Positions 44,437 to 55,200 of a stretch of 64,000 bases of DNA are shown piece by piece (the stretch's first letter is position 1; every line of letters starts with the position of its first letter). A program made the translations under genes and the position numbers. The notes beneath the pieces are model-generated. The model did no database searches. It was not told the DNA's origin and saw only the letters and a list, made by a program, of their open reading frames with translations. The stretch is from positions 1 to 64,000 of the forward strand of contig CANSLJ010000013.1 of the NCBI GenBank assembly GCA_947647735.1, written 5' to 3'. Source of the stretch: an uncultured bacterium (GTDB lineage: Bacteria; Bacillota; Clostridia; Lachnospirales; Lachnospiraceae).

Positions 44437-45681
44437 ATGAATATATTACTATATATCGATCCAGGAACCGGAAGTATGCTCTTTGCGATACTGATTGGAA
44501 TTATCGGGACATTAAACTATCTGTTGAAGAATGGACTTGTAAAATTGCGCTTTATATTGAGCAGCGGGAAAAAGGTGGAGACCAATACGGATAAACTGCC
44601 GTTTGTGATTTTTTCAGATGATAAAAGGTATTGGAATATATTTGAACCGATCTGTAGAGAGCTTGATAAAAGAGGGGTGGATGTGGTCTATATGACAGCA
44701 TCTCCGGATGATCCGGCTATTCAAAATGCTTATGAACATATAAAGGGAGAATTTATAGGGAAAGGTAACAAAGCTTTTGCTAGAATGAATTTTTTGAATG
44801 CCGGGATTGTGTTTTCTACAACACCGGGGCTTGATGTGTATCAGTGGAAACGTTCTAAGGATGTTCAATATTATATACACATACAGCATGGAGCAAATGA
44901 TATTACTGGTTATCATATGTTTGGGGTAGATTATTATGATGCGATAATGCTGTCAGGAGAATATCAGGTACAGGAAGTAAGGGAACTTGAAAAACTTCGG
45001 GGGCTTCCGGAGAAGGATTTGGTGAAGGTAGGAATTCCCTATATGGACGAGATGGCAAATAGATTACAGATGACGCCAAAGAAAGATACAGAGGGGCGTA
45101 CAGTACTGCTTGCACCATCTTGGGGCAAGAGCTCGATTTTTCAAAAATACGGGGGTAGGATTATAGAGGTACTTTTAAAAACAGGGTACCATATTATTGT
45201 TCGCCCGCATCCCCAATCATTTGTTTCTGAAAAAGAGACAATGGAAAAGATTATGCAAGAGTACCCGGCATCGGACCAGCTTGAATGGAATCAGGATAAT
45301 GATAATTTTGAGGTGTTAAAACGGACTGATATTTTAGTATCGGATTTTTCTGGAATCATTTTTGACTTTTCTCTTGTATATGACAAACCTGTCATATATG
45401 CTGATACAGACTTTGATACTAGTCCTTATGATGCTTGGTGGTTAGATATGCCGTATTGGACATTGACAGCATTGCCACGAGTAGGCCAGAAACTGACGAT
45501 GGATAATCTGGACAGGCTGAAAGAAATGATAGATGAATGTATTCAAAACCCCAAATATGCACAAGGACGTCGAGAAGTAAGGGAGGAGACTTGGGAACAT
45601 AAAGGAGAGGGCGCAAAGCGGGCTGTAGATTACCTGTTGAATAAATATAAAGAATTGACCGAGACGGAGGAGGTAAAATAG
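44437..45681 (+). CDS. CDP-glycerol:glycerophosphotransferase-like (TagF/TagB family) enzyme
   Basis: 414 residues. ATG 44437 is preferred over GTG 44428 because AAAGAGG lies 9 bases before it. The N-terminus has the YIDPGTGSML motif and one membrane segment (AILIGIIGTLNYLL). The catalytic part has the motif IHIQHGANDITGYHMFGVDY (the His-Gly of TagF), VLLAPSWGKSSIFQKYG, HIIVRPHPQSF, and LVSDFSGIIFDFSLVYDKPV ending in IYAD. These enzymes move an alcohol phosphate from a CDP-alcohol onto a glycan or polymer. Next to a CMP-activating enzyme and AEP importer it is a good candidate for the transferase of that group. Confidence 0.82.
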   Translation: MNILLYIDPGTGSMLFAILIGIIGTLNYLLKNGLVKLRFILSSGKKVETNTDKLPFVIFSDDKRYWNIFEPICRELDKRGVDVVYMTASPDDPAIQNAYEHIKGEFIGKGNKAFARMNFLNAGIVFSTTPGLDVYQWKRSKDVQYYIHIQHGANDITGYHMFGVDYYDAIMLSGEYQVQEVRELEKLRGLPEKDLVKVGIPYMDEMANRLQMTPKKDTEGRTVLLAPSWGKSSIFQKYGGRIIEVLLKTGYHIIVRPHPQSFVSEKETMEKIMQEYPASDQLEWNQDNDNFEVLKRTDILVSDFSGIIFDFSLVYDKPVIYADTDFDTSPYDAWWLDMPYWTLTALPRVGQKLTMDNLDRLKEMIDECIQNPKYAQGRREVREETWEHKGEGAKRAVDYLLNKYKELTETEEVK

Positions 45682-45682
45682 A

Positions 45683-48445
45683 ATGTCTTTTGGAGAGATT
45701 TTAGATGCGTTATTACTGAAACCGTTGCAGTTGATATTTGAAGTGGTTTATGTCATGGCAGACAATGTGATCGACAATCCGGGGCTATCGATTATTGTGT
45801 TGAGTCTGTTCATGAACTTTTTGGTTCTTCCGTTATATATGCGTGCAGATGCGATACAGGAAGAAGAGCATGCGATAGAGAAGAAACTTCAAAAAGGCGT
45901 GGATCATATAAAAAGGACGTTCAGCGGCGATGAGCGGATGATGATATTGCAGACTTATTACAGGCAGAATCATTATAAACCTGTATATGTTCTGCGTAGT
46001 GCAGTTTCGTTATTTTTGCAGATTCCGTTTTTTATTGCTGCCTATCGTTTTCTTTCCGGCTTGCAGCTTTTAAACGGGGTATCTTTCGGGCCGATTGCGA
46101 ATCTTGGCAGTCCAGATGGGATGTTGGTATTTAGTGGAATTTCTATCAATTTATTGCCAGTTATTATGACGGCGGTAAATTTGGTGTCCTGCGTAGTATT
46201 TACGAAAGGTAGTCCATTGAAGTCAAAAATACAATTGTATGCCATGGCGCTCTTTTTTTTGGTGTTTTTGTATAGTTCTCCGTCAGGACTTGTTTTTTAT
46301 TGGACGTTAAACAATGTATTTTCCCTTATAAAAACTATTTTTTATAAATTAAAAAATCCAAGAAAAGTACTAAATGCGATTTCTTCTGGCGTAGGAGTGT
46401 TGGTAGCAATTTATGGATTTTTCTTTTATCAAACACCTACTCTAAGAAAAATGGTGTTTTTTGCATGTGCTGGAATATTATTACAGTTTCCAATTGTATA
46501 TGAAGTGGTGAGGAGAAAAATAAAATGGAAAAGGAGGCAGGGGGGAGAAAATAAGAAATTGTTTTTGGCTGGGGCATTGTTTCTGGCTGTTTTAACAGGG
46601 GCGGTAATTCCTTCTGCGGTAATTAAGGCATCACCGCAGGAATTTATAGATGTTACACTTTTTTATAATCCCTTATGGTTTATTGTACATTCTTTTTGCC
46701 GGGCAATAGGAACATTTGTAATTTGGACAGGGGTATTTTATTTTTTGGCAAGACCTTCTGTGAGAGTATATTTTGACAAAGGTGTATGGCTCATCTCCGG
46801 AGTGTTTGCGGCGGATTATATGTTTTTTGGAAAGGAATTGGGGCTTCTTACAAACCAATTAAAATATGAGGATAAACTGGAATTTGCATTAAAAGAACAG
46901 CTAAAGAATGTTGTGGTAGTTATAGCAGTATTGATACTGTTTTATCTGATTTATCAATATTGGAACAAATTGGCATCGGAAATACTGGTGATAGGGGTAT
47001 TAGCTCTTTCTTGTATGACGATTCTTAACATAACAAATATTAATACTTCTGTGAACAGAGTGAAAGAGAGGGATCTGGAAAAATATATGACGACCCCTCA
47101 ATTTACCTTAAGTAAAAGTGGGAAAAATGTAATAGTATTAATGCTGGATCGAGCAATAGGCGAATATATTCCTTATCTATTTCAGGAAAAACCGGAGTTG
47201 GAAGCACAATTTTCAGGTTTTACTTACTATGCGAATGCAGTATCTTTTGGGCTATATACTAATTTGGGGACGGCACCGCTTTTTGGCGGTTATGAATATA
47301 CTCCGGTCGAAATGAATAAAAGAGATGAAGAATTATTGGTCGATAAACAGAATGAGGCATTGAAAGTCATGCCGGTATTATTTGATCAGAATGATTATCA
47401 AGTGATGGTCTGTGATCCGCCATATGCAGGATACCAGTGGATTCCGGATTTATCAATTTATGATGAATATCCGGGGATTGAGAGTTACATATTAAAAAAT
47501 AAATTTACAGATGATTCAATCAAAGGGCAATGGATGCAGGAAGATAAGAGAAATTTTTTCTGTTATGGTATTTTAAAGGCTGCACCACTTTGTTTTCAGA
47601 AGACAATATATGATTACGGAAGGTATAATCAGGCAAATAATGATGTCGAGACGATAGATACAAAACAGGTGAGGCCGGATATGTACACTTCGGTTGGAGT
47701 GAGTAATACTTTTATGGATAGGTATAACGCTTTATGCGCTCTACCGGATATGACGGACGCTGTAGATGAGAATGTTAATACATTTTTAATGATGGTAAAT
47801 GAGACGACTCATGAACCGATGCTGTTGCAGGAACCAGACTATGTACCGGCAATGGAAGTGGATAATACAGAGTATGAAAGAGACCATCAGGACAGGTATA
47901 CTATAAATGGTCATACATTGAGAATGACAACAGATGTGCATGCTATTTATTACCAGTCAACCATGGCAACAATGCTTAAGTTGGGCGATTGGTTTGACTA
48001 TATGCGGGAAAATGGTATTTATGATAATACAAGAATTATTCTGGTATCGGATCATGGTAGGAGCAGTTTGTATGAAGGGGATGAAGCGAGACTAGGGGAG
48101 ACAGATATATCATCATTTTATCCTTTGTTGATGGTGAAAGATTTTGATAGTAAAGAATTTGTGACATCAGAAGAATTTATGACAAATGGAGATGTGCCGA
48201 CACTTGCGATGAAAGACATCATAGAAGACCCAGTTAATCCGTTTACCGGGAAAGCGATAAATTCTGATGAGAAAACGGCGCATAAACAGTATGTCAGTTC
48301 TTCATGGGAATGGGATATAGAAATTAATAATGGGACAACTTATCTCCCTTCTAAATGGTACTCGGTGCACGATGATATGCGTGAAGTGGATAATTGGGAA
48401 TTGATATCTGAGGAAGAGGTGATACTTCCTCCCATGGAAGAGTAA
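45683..48445 (+). CDS. YidC/Oxa1-type membrane domain fused to an LtaS/alkaline-phosphatase-superfamily domain (copy 1)
   Basis: 920 residues. Residues 20-225 are a YidC/Oxa1-like five-helix domain: GLSIIVLSLFMNFLVLPLYM, the coiled-coil loop EEEHAIEKKLQKGVDHIKRT, SAVSLFLQIPFFIAAYRFLS, and SSPSGLVFYWTLNNVFSLIK. The groove arginine expected before LxLPL is Asn45. Six further membrane segments fill about 235-445. Residues 480-900 form a sulfatase/phosphotransferase domain: metal Asp489 in VLMLDR, a likely nucleophile Thr in GLYTNLGTAPLFGG (T526 or T530), VNETTHEP with His710, and LVSDHG with D790-H791. It probably transfers or hydrolyses a phospho-group on an exported polymer. It starts one base after the preceding stop and has a paralogue at 49429. 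Confidence 0.85.
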   Translation: MSFGEILDALLLKPLQLIFEVVYVMADNVIDNPGLSIIVLSLFMNFLVLPLYMRADAIQEEEHAIEKKLQKGVDHIKRTFSGDERMMILQTYYRQNHYKPVYVLRSAVSLFLQIPFFIAAYRFLSGLQLLNGVSFGPIANLGSPDGMLVFSGISINLLPVIMTAVNLVSCVVFTKGSPLKSKIQLYAMALFFLVFLYSSPSGLVFYWTLNNVFSLIKTIFYKLKNPRKVLNAISSGVGVLVAIYGFFFYQTPTLRKMVFFACAGILLQFPIVYEVVRRKIKWKRRQGGENKKLFLAGALFLAVLTGAVIPSAVIKASPQEFIDVTLFYNPLWFIVHSFCRAIGTFVIWTGVFYFLARPSVRVYFDKGVWLISGVFAADYMFFGKELGLLTNQLKYEDKLEFALKEQLKNVVVVIAVLILFYLIYQYWNKLASEILVIGVLALSCMTILNITNINTSVNRVKERDLEKYMTTPQFTLSKSGKNVIVLMLDRAIGEYIPYLFQEKPELEAQFSGFTYYANAVSFGLYTNLGTAPLFGGYEYTPVEMNKRDEELLVDKQNEALKVMPVLFDQNDYQVMVCDPPYAGYQWIPDLSIYDEYPGIESYILKNKFTDDSIKGQWMQEDKRNFFCYGILKAAPLCFQKTIYDYGRYNQANNDVETIDTKQVRPDMYTSVGVSNTFMDRYNALCALPDMTDAVDENVNTFLMMVNETTHEPMLLQEPDYVPAMEVDNTEYERDHQDRYTINGHTLRMTTDVHAIYYQSTMATMLKLGDWFDYMRENGIYDNTRIILVSDHGRSSLYEGDEARLGETDISSFYPLLMVKDFDSKEFVTSEEFMTNGDVPTLAMKDIIEDPVNPFTGKAINSDEKTAHKQYVSSSWEWDIEINNGTTYLPSKWYSVHDDMREVDNWELISEEEVILPPMEE

Positions 48446-48536
48446 TATAATAATTATAGTTACAAAATTCTATAATAGACTATGATATGATGGGGCATGG
48501 TATTGTGCGGTAAGAAAGGAATAGGAGAAAAATAGA

Positions 48537-49403
48537 ATGAAGAAAATTATGATAACTGGTTGCAATGGACAATTAGGTAGGGCATTGAATCAATTGTACG
48601 AAAAAGAATCTAATATTACGATCATTAATACAGATGTATTTCAGGGAGAGGGTATTAAGTCGCTGGATATTACAGATGTAAACGCAGTGGTTTCTTTCGT
48701 TAGAGAAATTAAGCCAGATGCTATTATTAATTGTGCAGCACATACCAATGTAGATAAATGTGAGACAGATATAGATAATGCCTATAAAATTAATGCTATA
48801 GGTCCGCGAAATTTGAGTATAGCGGCAACGGAAACAGGGGCAAGGTTGATGCATGTTTCTACGGATTATGTTTTCCAAGGGACAGAAGATAGAGCATTGA
48901 CGGAGTTTGATGCGGTAGGGCCGACCAGCATGTACGGAAAGACAAAGTTGGCGGGAGAAAATTTTGTGCGTGATTTCGGAGATAAGTATTTTATTGTAAG
49001 AACGGCATGGCTTTACGGGGATGGTAAGAACTTTGTGAAGACGATGCTAAGGTTGGCGGAGACGCATATGGAAGTAGGTGTTGTAAAGGATCAATATGGA
49101 ACGCCCACTAGTGCGCTGGAACTGGCTAAGGCGATCAAGTATTTGCTGCCAACAGAAAATTATGGGCTGTTTCATGGAACCTGTGAGGGGAGCTGCAGCT
49201 GGGCTGACTTTGCATCAGAAATTTTTTGGCTGGCAGGAAAAAATACAAAAGTAAATTACATTACGACAGAGGAATTTGGTTCGTTAACGAGGCGCCCTGC
49301 CTATTCTATATTGGATAATTATATGCTTAGGCTGACTACAGACTTTGCTTTTGCGCCTTGGCAGGATGCGATTGCAGAGTATATGAAAACAGTAAGTGTC
49401 TGA
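48537..49403 (+). CDS. rmlD: dTDP-4-dehydrorhamnose reductase-like SDR enzyme
   Basis: 288 residues. The Rossmann motif is ITGCNGQLGRAL and the catalytic pair YxxxK lies in SMYGKTKLAGE (Tyr and Lys) with the Ser/Thr before it in VSTDYVFQG. Substrate-loop features include GVVKDQYGTPTSALELA. RmlD makes dTDP-L-rhamnose, but RmlA, RmlB and RmlC are not in the window. Length is normal. It lies between the two YidC-phosphotransferase genes and is probably in one transcript with them. Confidence 0.85.
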   Translation: MKKIMITGCNGQLGRALNQLYEKESNITIINTDVFQGEGIKSLDITDVNAVVSFVREIKPDAIINCAAHTNVDKCETDIDNAYKINAIGPRNLSIAATETGARLMHVSTDYVFQGTEDRALTEFDAVGPTSMYGKTKLAGENFVRDFGDKYFIVRTAWLYGDGKNFVKTMLRLAETHMEVGVVKDQYGTPTSALELAKAIKYLLPTENYGLFHGTCEGSCSWADFASEIFWLAGKNTKVNYITTEEFGSLTRRPAYSILDNYMLRLTTDFAFAPWQDAIAEYMKTVSV

Positions 49404-49428
49404 ACTGAAGTAAAAACGGAGAAAAGGA

Positions 49429-52173
49429 ATGTCTTTTTTTGAGATATTAGATGCATTATTACTAAAACCGCTATATTTGCTGTTTGAAATAGTCTATGTG
49501 GTGGCAAACAGAGTAGTGGGTAATGCGGGATTATCAATCATTATATTGAGTCTGTTTATGAATTTTCTGGTACTTCCGCTCTATATGCGAGCAGATGCAG
49601 TACAGGAAGAAGAGCATGCTGTGGAAAAAAAACTCCAAAAAGGAGTGGATCATATTAAAAAGACATTCAGTGGTGATGAGCGAATGATGCTGCTGCAGAC
49701 GTATTACAGGCAGAATAACTATAAGCCGGCATATGTCTTGCGCGGTGCAGTTTCGCTGTTTTTGCAGATACCATTTTTTATTGCTGCATATCGGTTCCTT
49801 TCTGGCTTGCAGATGTTAAATGGTGTTGCATTTGGACCGATCACGGATCTCGGAAAACAGGATGGAATGTTAGTTGTTGGCGAAATATCCATCAATGTAT
49901 TGCCGATTATCATGACTGTTGTGAATATTGTGTCCTGCGTGATTTTTACAAAGGGAAGTCCTCTGAAATCGAAAGTACAGTTGTATGTGATGGCATTATT
50001 CTTTCTAGTGTTTTTATACACCTCTCCGGCAGGCCTTGTCTTTTATTGGACATTGAATAATATGTTTTCGTTGGTGAAGACGATCTTCTATAAATTGAAG
50101 AATCCAAGGAAAGTATTGGGAGGGATTTTTTCAGCAACGGGGCTTCTGTTGATAATTTATGGTTTCTTTTTTTGCCATGCAGTCACGGCGAAGAGGATGG
50201 TATTCTTTGCGGTGATGGGGTTATTGATGCAGATACCGTTGGTTTATTATGTATTTAGCGGACATATAAAATGGCGAGTGAGGTCTGAGAACTCAAATGC
50301 TAGGATGTTCTGGGGGAGCGGAGTTTTTTTGACCGTTTTGTTGGGAGCTGTGATACCATCTACTGTTATAAAATCATCTCCATTAGAGTTTGTAGATATT
50401 ACTTATTTTTATCATCCACTGTGGTTTGTTGTCAGTTCTTTTTGCATGGCGTTAGGAATATTTGTAATTTGGGCAGGCATCTTTTATTTTTTTGCAAAAC
50501 CTACGATAAGAGAATACTTTGATATAGCAATGTGGGTATTTTCTGGCATTGCAATAGTGAATTATATGTTCTTTGGTAAGGATCTGGGGATATTAAGTCC
50601 TCAGTTAAAATATGAGAAGGACTTAAATTTGATAGGGACAGATCAGATCTGGAATATGATTGTAGTAATAATCGTTATGGTGGTGCTTTATATTGTTTAT
50701 AAGAGATGGGAAAAATTGTCTACAGAGGTGATGCTTACCGGTGTGCTGGCATTATGTTGTATGGCGTCGGTTAATATTATTGGAATCAATACTTCTGTAA
50801 AAAGTATTAAAGAACAGGTAACAGAAGAAATTCCAAGACTTACATTGAGCAAAACAGGTAAAAATGTGATCGTGTTTATGCTCGACAGGGCCATGGGAGA
50901 ATATGTTCCTTATTTCATTCAAGAAAAACCAGAATTAAAGGAGATGTTCTCAGGATTTACATATTATCCCAATACGATATCTTTTGGGTCTAATACTAAT
51001 ATAGCAACACCAGCTCTTTTTGGGGGATATGAATATACTCCGGTGGAGATAGATAAAAGAAGCGAAGAATCTTTGGAATCTAAGCAGAATGAAGCGTTAA
51101 GGGTAATGCCAGTGCTGTTTGATCAAAATGGATATAAAGTAGTTGTTTGCGATCCGCCGTATGCAGGCTACCAGTGGATACCGGATTTGACTATTTATGA
51201 TGAATATCCTGATATAGAAAGTTATATAACAAACGGGAAGTTTACAGAACTGTCTGCAAGGAAATCGAAAATAGAAAATAACAATAGAAATTTTATCTGT
51301 TACAGTATGTTTAAGACAGCGCCTCTCTGCGTGCAAGAAATTATATATGACAGGGGACAGTATAATCAGACGAGCACAGTAGAGGAAGTGGATTATTCAG
51401 GACAGATGATACCTGATCTGTTCAGTGCGACCGGATTAGATGCAGAATTTATGCAGGCATATAATGTATTGGAAAATCTTCCATATATTACGGAGATAGT
51501 GGGAGATAATAAAAATAATTTTCTAATGCTTGAAAATGATACAACACATAAAATCATGATGCTTCAGGAGCCAGAGTATGTTCCCCAAATGATAGTTAAT
51601 AATGTGGAGTATGAGAATTGTTCCAGGGATAGATTTGTCCTTGATGGCCGTGAGCTGAAAATGGACGATTATTTGCAGGTGACTCATTATCAGATAAATA
51701 TGGCATCTCTATTGCGCTTAGGAGAGTGGTTTGACTATATGCGGGCGAATGATGTTTATGATAATACAAGAATTATTCTGGTAGCTGATCATGGTTATAG
51801 TTTGGAACATTGGGAAGATTTCTATTTGGAAGATGGTGAGGACATATCAGCTTATTACCCGTTGCTTATGGTAAAAGACTTTGACTGTAAAGAATTTGAA
51901 ATATCCGAAGAGTTTATGACAAATGGAGATGTGCCGACACTCGCAATAAAGGATATTATAGAAGAACCGATTAATCCCTTCACAGGGAGAAAGATAGATG
52001 CTAGTGAAAAAACGGCACATAAGCAATATGTTTTTTCTTCAGATGAGTGGATGATAGATATTAATAACGGAAATACGTTTATTCCAGGAGATTGGTTTGC
52101 TGTGCATAATGATATGCGAGATCCAAATAACTGGAAATTGGTGACGGAAGATGCAATACTTCCAGCATATTAG
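49429..52173 (+). CDS. YidC/Oxa1-type membrane domain fused to an LtaS/alkaline-phosphatase-superfamily domain (copy 2)
   Basis: 914 residues, aligning end to end with the protein at 45683. The YidC-like part is very similar (GLSIIILSLFMNFLVLPLYM, SAVSLFLQ read here as GAVSLFLQ, and TSPAGLVFYWTLNNMFSLVK). It has the same Asn in the arginine position. The phosphotransferase part keeps VFMLDRAMGEYVP, the NTNIATPALFGG nucleophile loop, NDTTHKIM and LVADHG. Differences concentrate in the middle membrane segments (about 240-460), and the loop after ADHG is rearranged. Two copies around rmlD suggest a duplicated cassette with divided substrate roles. Confidence 0.85.
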   Translation: MSFFEILDALLLKPLYLLFEIVYVVANRVVGNAGLSIIILSLFMNFLVLPLYMRADAVQEEEHAVEKKLQKGVDHIKKTFSGDERMMLLQTYYRQNNYKPAYVLRGAVSLFLQIPFFIAAYRFLSGLQMLNGVAFGPITDLGKQDGMLVVGEISINVLPIIMTVVNIVSCVIFTKGSPLKSKVQLYVMALFFLVFLYTSPAGLVFYWTLNNMFSLVKTIFYKLKNPRKVLGGIFSATGLLLIIYGFFFCHAVTAKRMVFFAVMGLLMQIPLVYYVFSGHIKWRVRSENSNARMFWGSGVFLTVLLGAVIPSTVIKSSPLEFVDITYFYHPLWFVVSSFCMALGIFVIWAGIFYFFAKPTIREYFDIAMWVFSGIAIVNYMFFGKDLGILSPQLKYEKDLNLIGTDQIWNMIVVIIVMVVLYIVYKRWEKLSTEVMLTGVLALCCMASVNIIGINTSVKSIKEQVTEEIPRLTLSKTGKNVIVFMLDRAMGEYVPYFIQEKPELKEMFSGFTYYPNTISFGSNTNIATPALFGGYEYTPVEIDKRSEESLESKQNEALRVMPVLFDQNGYKVVVCDPPYAGYQWIPDLTIYDEYPDIESYITNGKFTELSARKSKIENNNRNFICYSMFKTAPLCVQEIIYDRGQYNQTSTVEEVDYSGQMIPDLFSATGLDAEFMQAYNVLENLPYITEIVGDNKNNFLMLENDTTHKIMMLQEPEYVPQMIVNNVEYENCSRDRFVLDGRELKMDDYLQVTHYQINMASLLRLGEWFDYMRANDVYDNTRIILVADHGYSLEHWEDFYLEDGEDISAYYPLLMVKDFDCKEFEISEEFMTNGDVPTLAIKDIIEEPINPFTGRKIDASEKTAHKQYVFSSDEWMIDINNGNTFIPGDWFAVHNDMRDPNNWKLVTEDAILPAY

Positions 52174-52250
52174 GGGTGATTTATAAATTATAGAAAAGTT
52201 ATACCATATATGATGGAACATAGAGTGTGAAGACAGAAATGGAGAGTCGC

Positions 52251-55200
52251 ATGAACGTAAGTTACAGTAAAATAAAACCCTTATTTTTGCAACAAAGCTA
52301 TATCGATGCTTGGGAAGACTACAGGAGAGCACTCCGAAAGCGTTCTTTTCCTTGCTGGGATGTGATTGTACTGACGGCGTCCAACGAAGATCAGGCAGCG
52401 GCCTATCGGAAGGAAATTGAATACAGGCTGCAAAACAGTCTTTTGCCGGGAAAAACGAAATATGTGGTGCTTTCCGATCCAGATGGAAAACGGGTGGGTT
52501 CCGGAGGAGCTACACTAAATGTATTAAAATATCTGGCGGAGGCAGAGGGCGGCAGAGATGCGTTTCGTAAGAAAATACTGGTAATCCATTCCGGTGGGGA
52601 TTCGAAGAGAGTGCCCCAATACAGTGTCTGTGGAAAGTTGTTTTCACCGGTGCCGAGGGAGTTGCCTAATGGCAGGGCGTCCACTCTGTTTGATGAGTTT
52701 ATGGTTGCAACAGCAGGGATTCCGGCAAGGATGCAGAGTGGTATGTTGGTGATGTCCGGTGATGTGTTGTTGTTATTTAATGTGCTTCAGATTGACTTGC
52801 AGTATCAGGGGGCGGCGGCGATTTCCATTAAGGAACCTGTTTCAATCGGGAAAGAGCATGGCGTGTTTTTGAATGATGGACGGGGCATGGTAAAGCGATT
52901 TCTGCATAAACAGTCGGAAGAGCAGCTACAGGCTCTGGGAGCTGTGAATGAACAGGGTATGGTAGATTTGGATACCGGTGCAGTAATGTTGGACACAGAA
53001 TTGCTTCTCGCCTTGTTTTCTCTGATTGCTGTGAAAGATAAAGTGGAGGATAAAAAGTTCGAGACGTTTGTCAATGAACGGGCAAGAATCAGCTTTTATG
53101 GCGACTTTTTATATCCGCTGGCGAAGGACGCCACATTGGAAGAATATTATCTGGAAGCGCCGGAGGGCAGCTTTTGTGAGGAGTTAGAGAGCTGCAGGAG
53201 AAAAATCTGGGAAGTGCTTCATACATTTCAGATGAAGGTGATCTGTCTCTCTCCGGCGGAGTTTATTCATTTTGGAACGACCAGAGAATTGTTGAAACTG
53301 GTGACCAGAGAGGTGGAGAATTATGAATTCCTAAATTGGAAAAAACAAGTTTGTACAAACAGGATAGAACAAAGGCATTATGCCGCACATAATAGTTTGA
53401 TTTCTAAAAAGGCTGATATCGGGGAAGGGTGCTATATAGAGGATTGTGATATTGGAAGTCAGGTCTGTGTGGGGGAGGACAGTGTTTTATCGGGGCTTTG
53501 TCTGGAAAAAGGACAGATTCCTTCTGAGGTGGTGTTGCATGCTCTGAGGTTAAAGGATGGCAGATATACAGTCAGAATTTATGGCATAGAGGATAATCCG
53601 AAGGGAACGCTTGAGCAGAATACGACGTTTATATACGGAAGACTTAGGGATATGCTTTCCTATTATGGAATTTTGCCAGAACAGATCTGGGGTGGGCAGG
53701 AGCCCTATCTTTGGTTTGCAAAGCTTTATCCTGTTTGTGACAGCATGGAGGAAGCGGTGCAGGCTTCCTTGCAACTTGTAAAGATATCAGAACAGAAGGA
53801 GCCTTCTCCAGCGGTGGCAAATTGGCTCTCCATGGAACGGATCAGCCTTTATGAATCTTTTGTGCAGGCGGACGTGAGAGCGATTTTGCCCTGGAAGACC
53901 AGATTGGAGGATTTAGTGCTGGCTGCCCGCTTTATAGAAAAACTGGAGCAGGGAGTTTCTTATGATGAGGCTTTGCAGGTATTTGGACAGGTGGGGATTG
54001 ACCAGGAAAAGTTTGACTTGTTGATGGAGAAGGCTGGCGGAAGTGAGCTTCTGCTAAAAATGAGGATATATTATGCAATTTCCCGTTATATGCGAGAGGG
54101 AAATATTGTTTTTGCGGGAGATACCAGCTATGATGTATTGGAGCGGCTTTGTTTTGACTGCCTTGGGAAAGCTGTTTATGACAACAGCAGAAAGTATATT
54201 CAGGACAATAAAAATTATCGGCTTCAGAAAGAGCATGTGGCAGTACAACTTCCGGTCAGGGTGAACTGGGGAGGCGGCTGGACGGATACACCACCATATT
54301 GTAATGAAAATGGCGGCGTGGTACTGAATGCCGCCCTGAAATTAAATGGGATTTTGCCGATTCAAGTGGAAGTGCGGAGACTGGAAACATTACAGGTGGA
54401 ATTTGCCAGTGAGGATATCGGCGTAAAAGGTGTCTGCAAGACGGTGGAGGAGATAAGAGATTGCCATAATCCGTTCGATTTTTTTGCGCTTCATAAGGCG
54501 GCACTGATTTCCTGTGGCATTGTGCCTTTAGCAGGGACAGAAACTTTGCAGGAAATCCTGCGAAGGCTGGGCGGCGGTATCTATTTATCCACGAAGGTGG
54601 TGGGAGTTCCCAAGGGTTCCGGATTAGGGACGAGCAGTATTCTATCTGGAGCTTGTGTGAAAGCTCTGCATGAATTTTTAGGGCTTTCTTGCAGCGATGG
54701 AGCACTTTATGATATCGTGCTCTGTATGGAGCAAATGATGAGTACAGGCGGTGGCTGGCAGGATCAGGTAGGCGGCCTGACAAATGGCATTAAATATATT
54801 ACTACAAAATCCGGTATCGATCAGAAGATTCAAGTGGAGCAGGTTGTTGTGCCGGAAAAAGCAAAAAAGGAATTGCAGGAGCGGTTCGTGCTAATCTATA
54901 CTGGACAGAGAAGACTTGCGAGAAACTTGTTGCGAGAAGTGGTAGGTAATTATATCGGTGGACGAAAAGAGTCAGTGGATGCTCTTTCGGCCATGAAGGT
55001 GACAGCAGTTAGAATGCGCTGGGCATTGGAAGAGGGAAATATAGACGAACTGGCAAGGCTCTTTAATGAGCATTGGGCGCTGTCCAAACAATTGGATATG
55101 GGGGCTACCAACACCTGTATTGACCAGATATTCTTATCCTGTGAGGACTTGATTGATGGACGGTTTATCGCAGGAGCTGGCGGCGGCGGCTTTTTACAGG

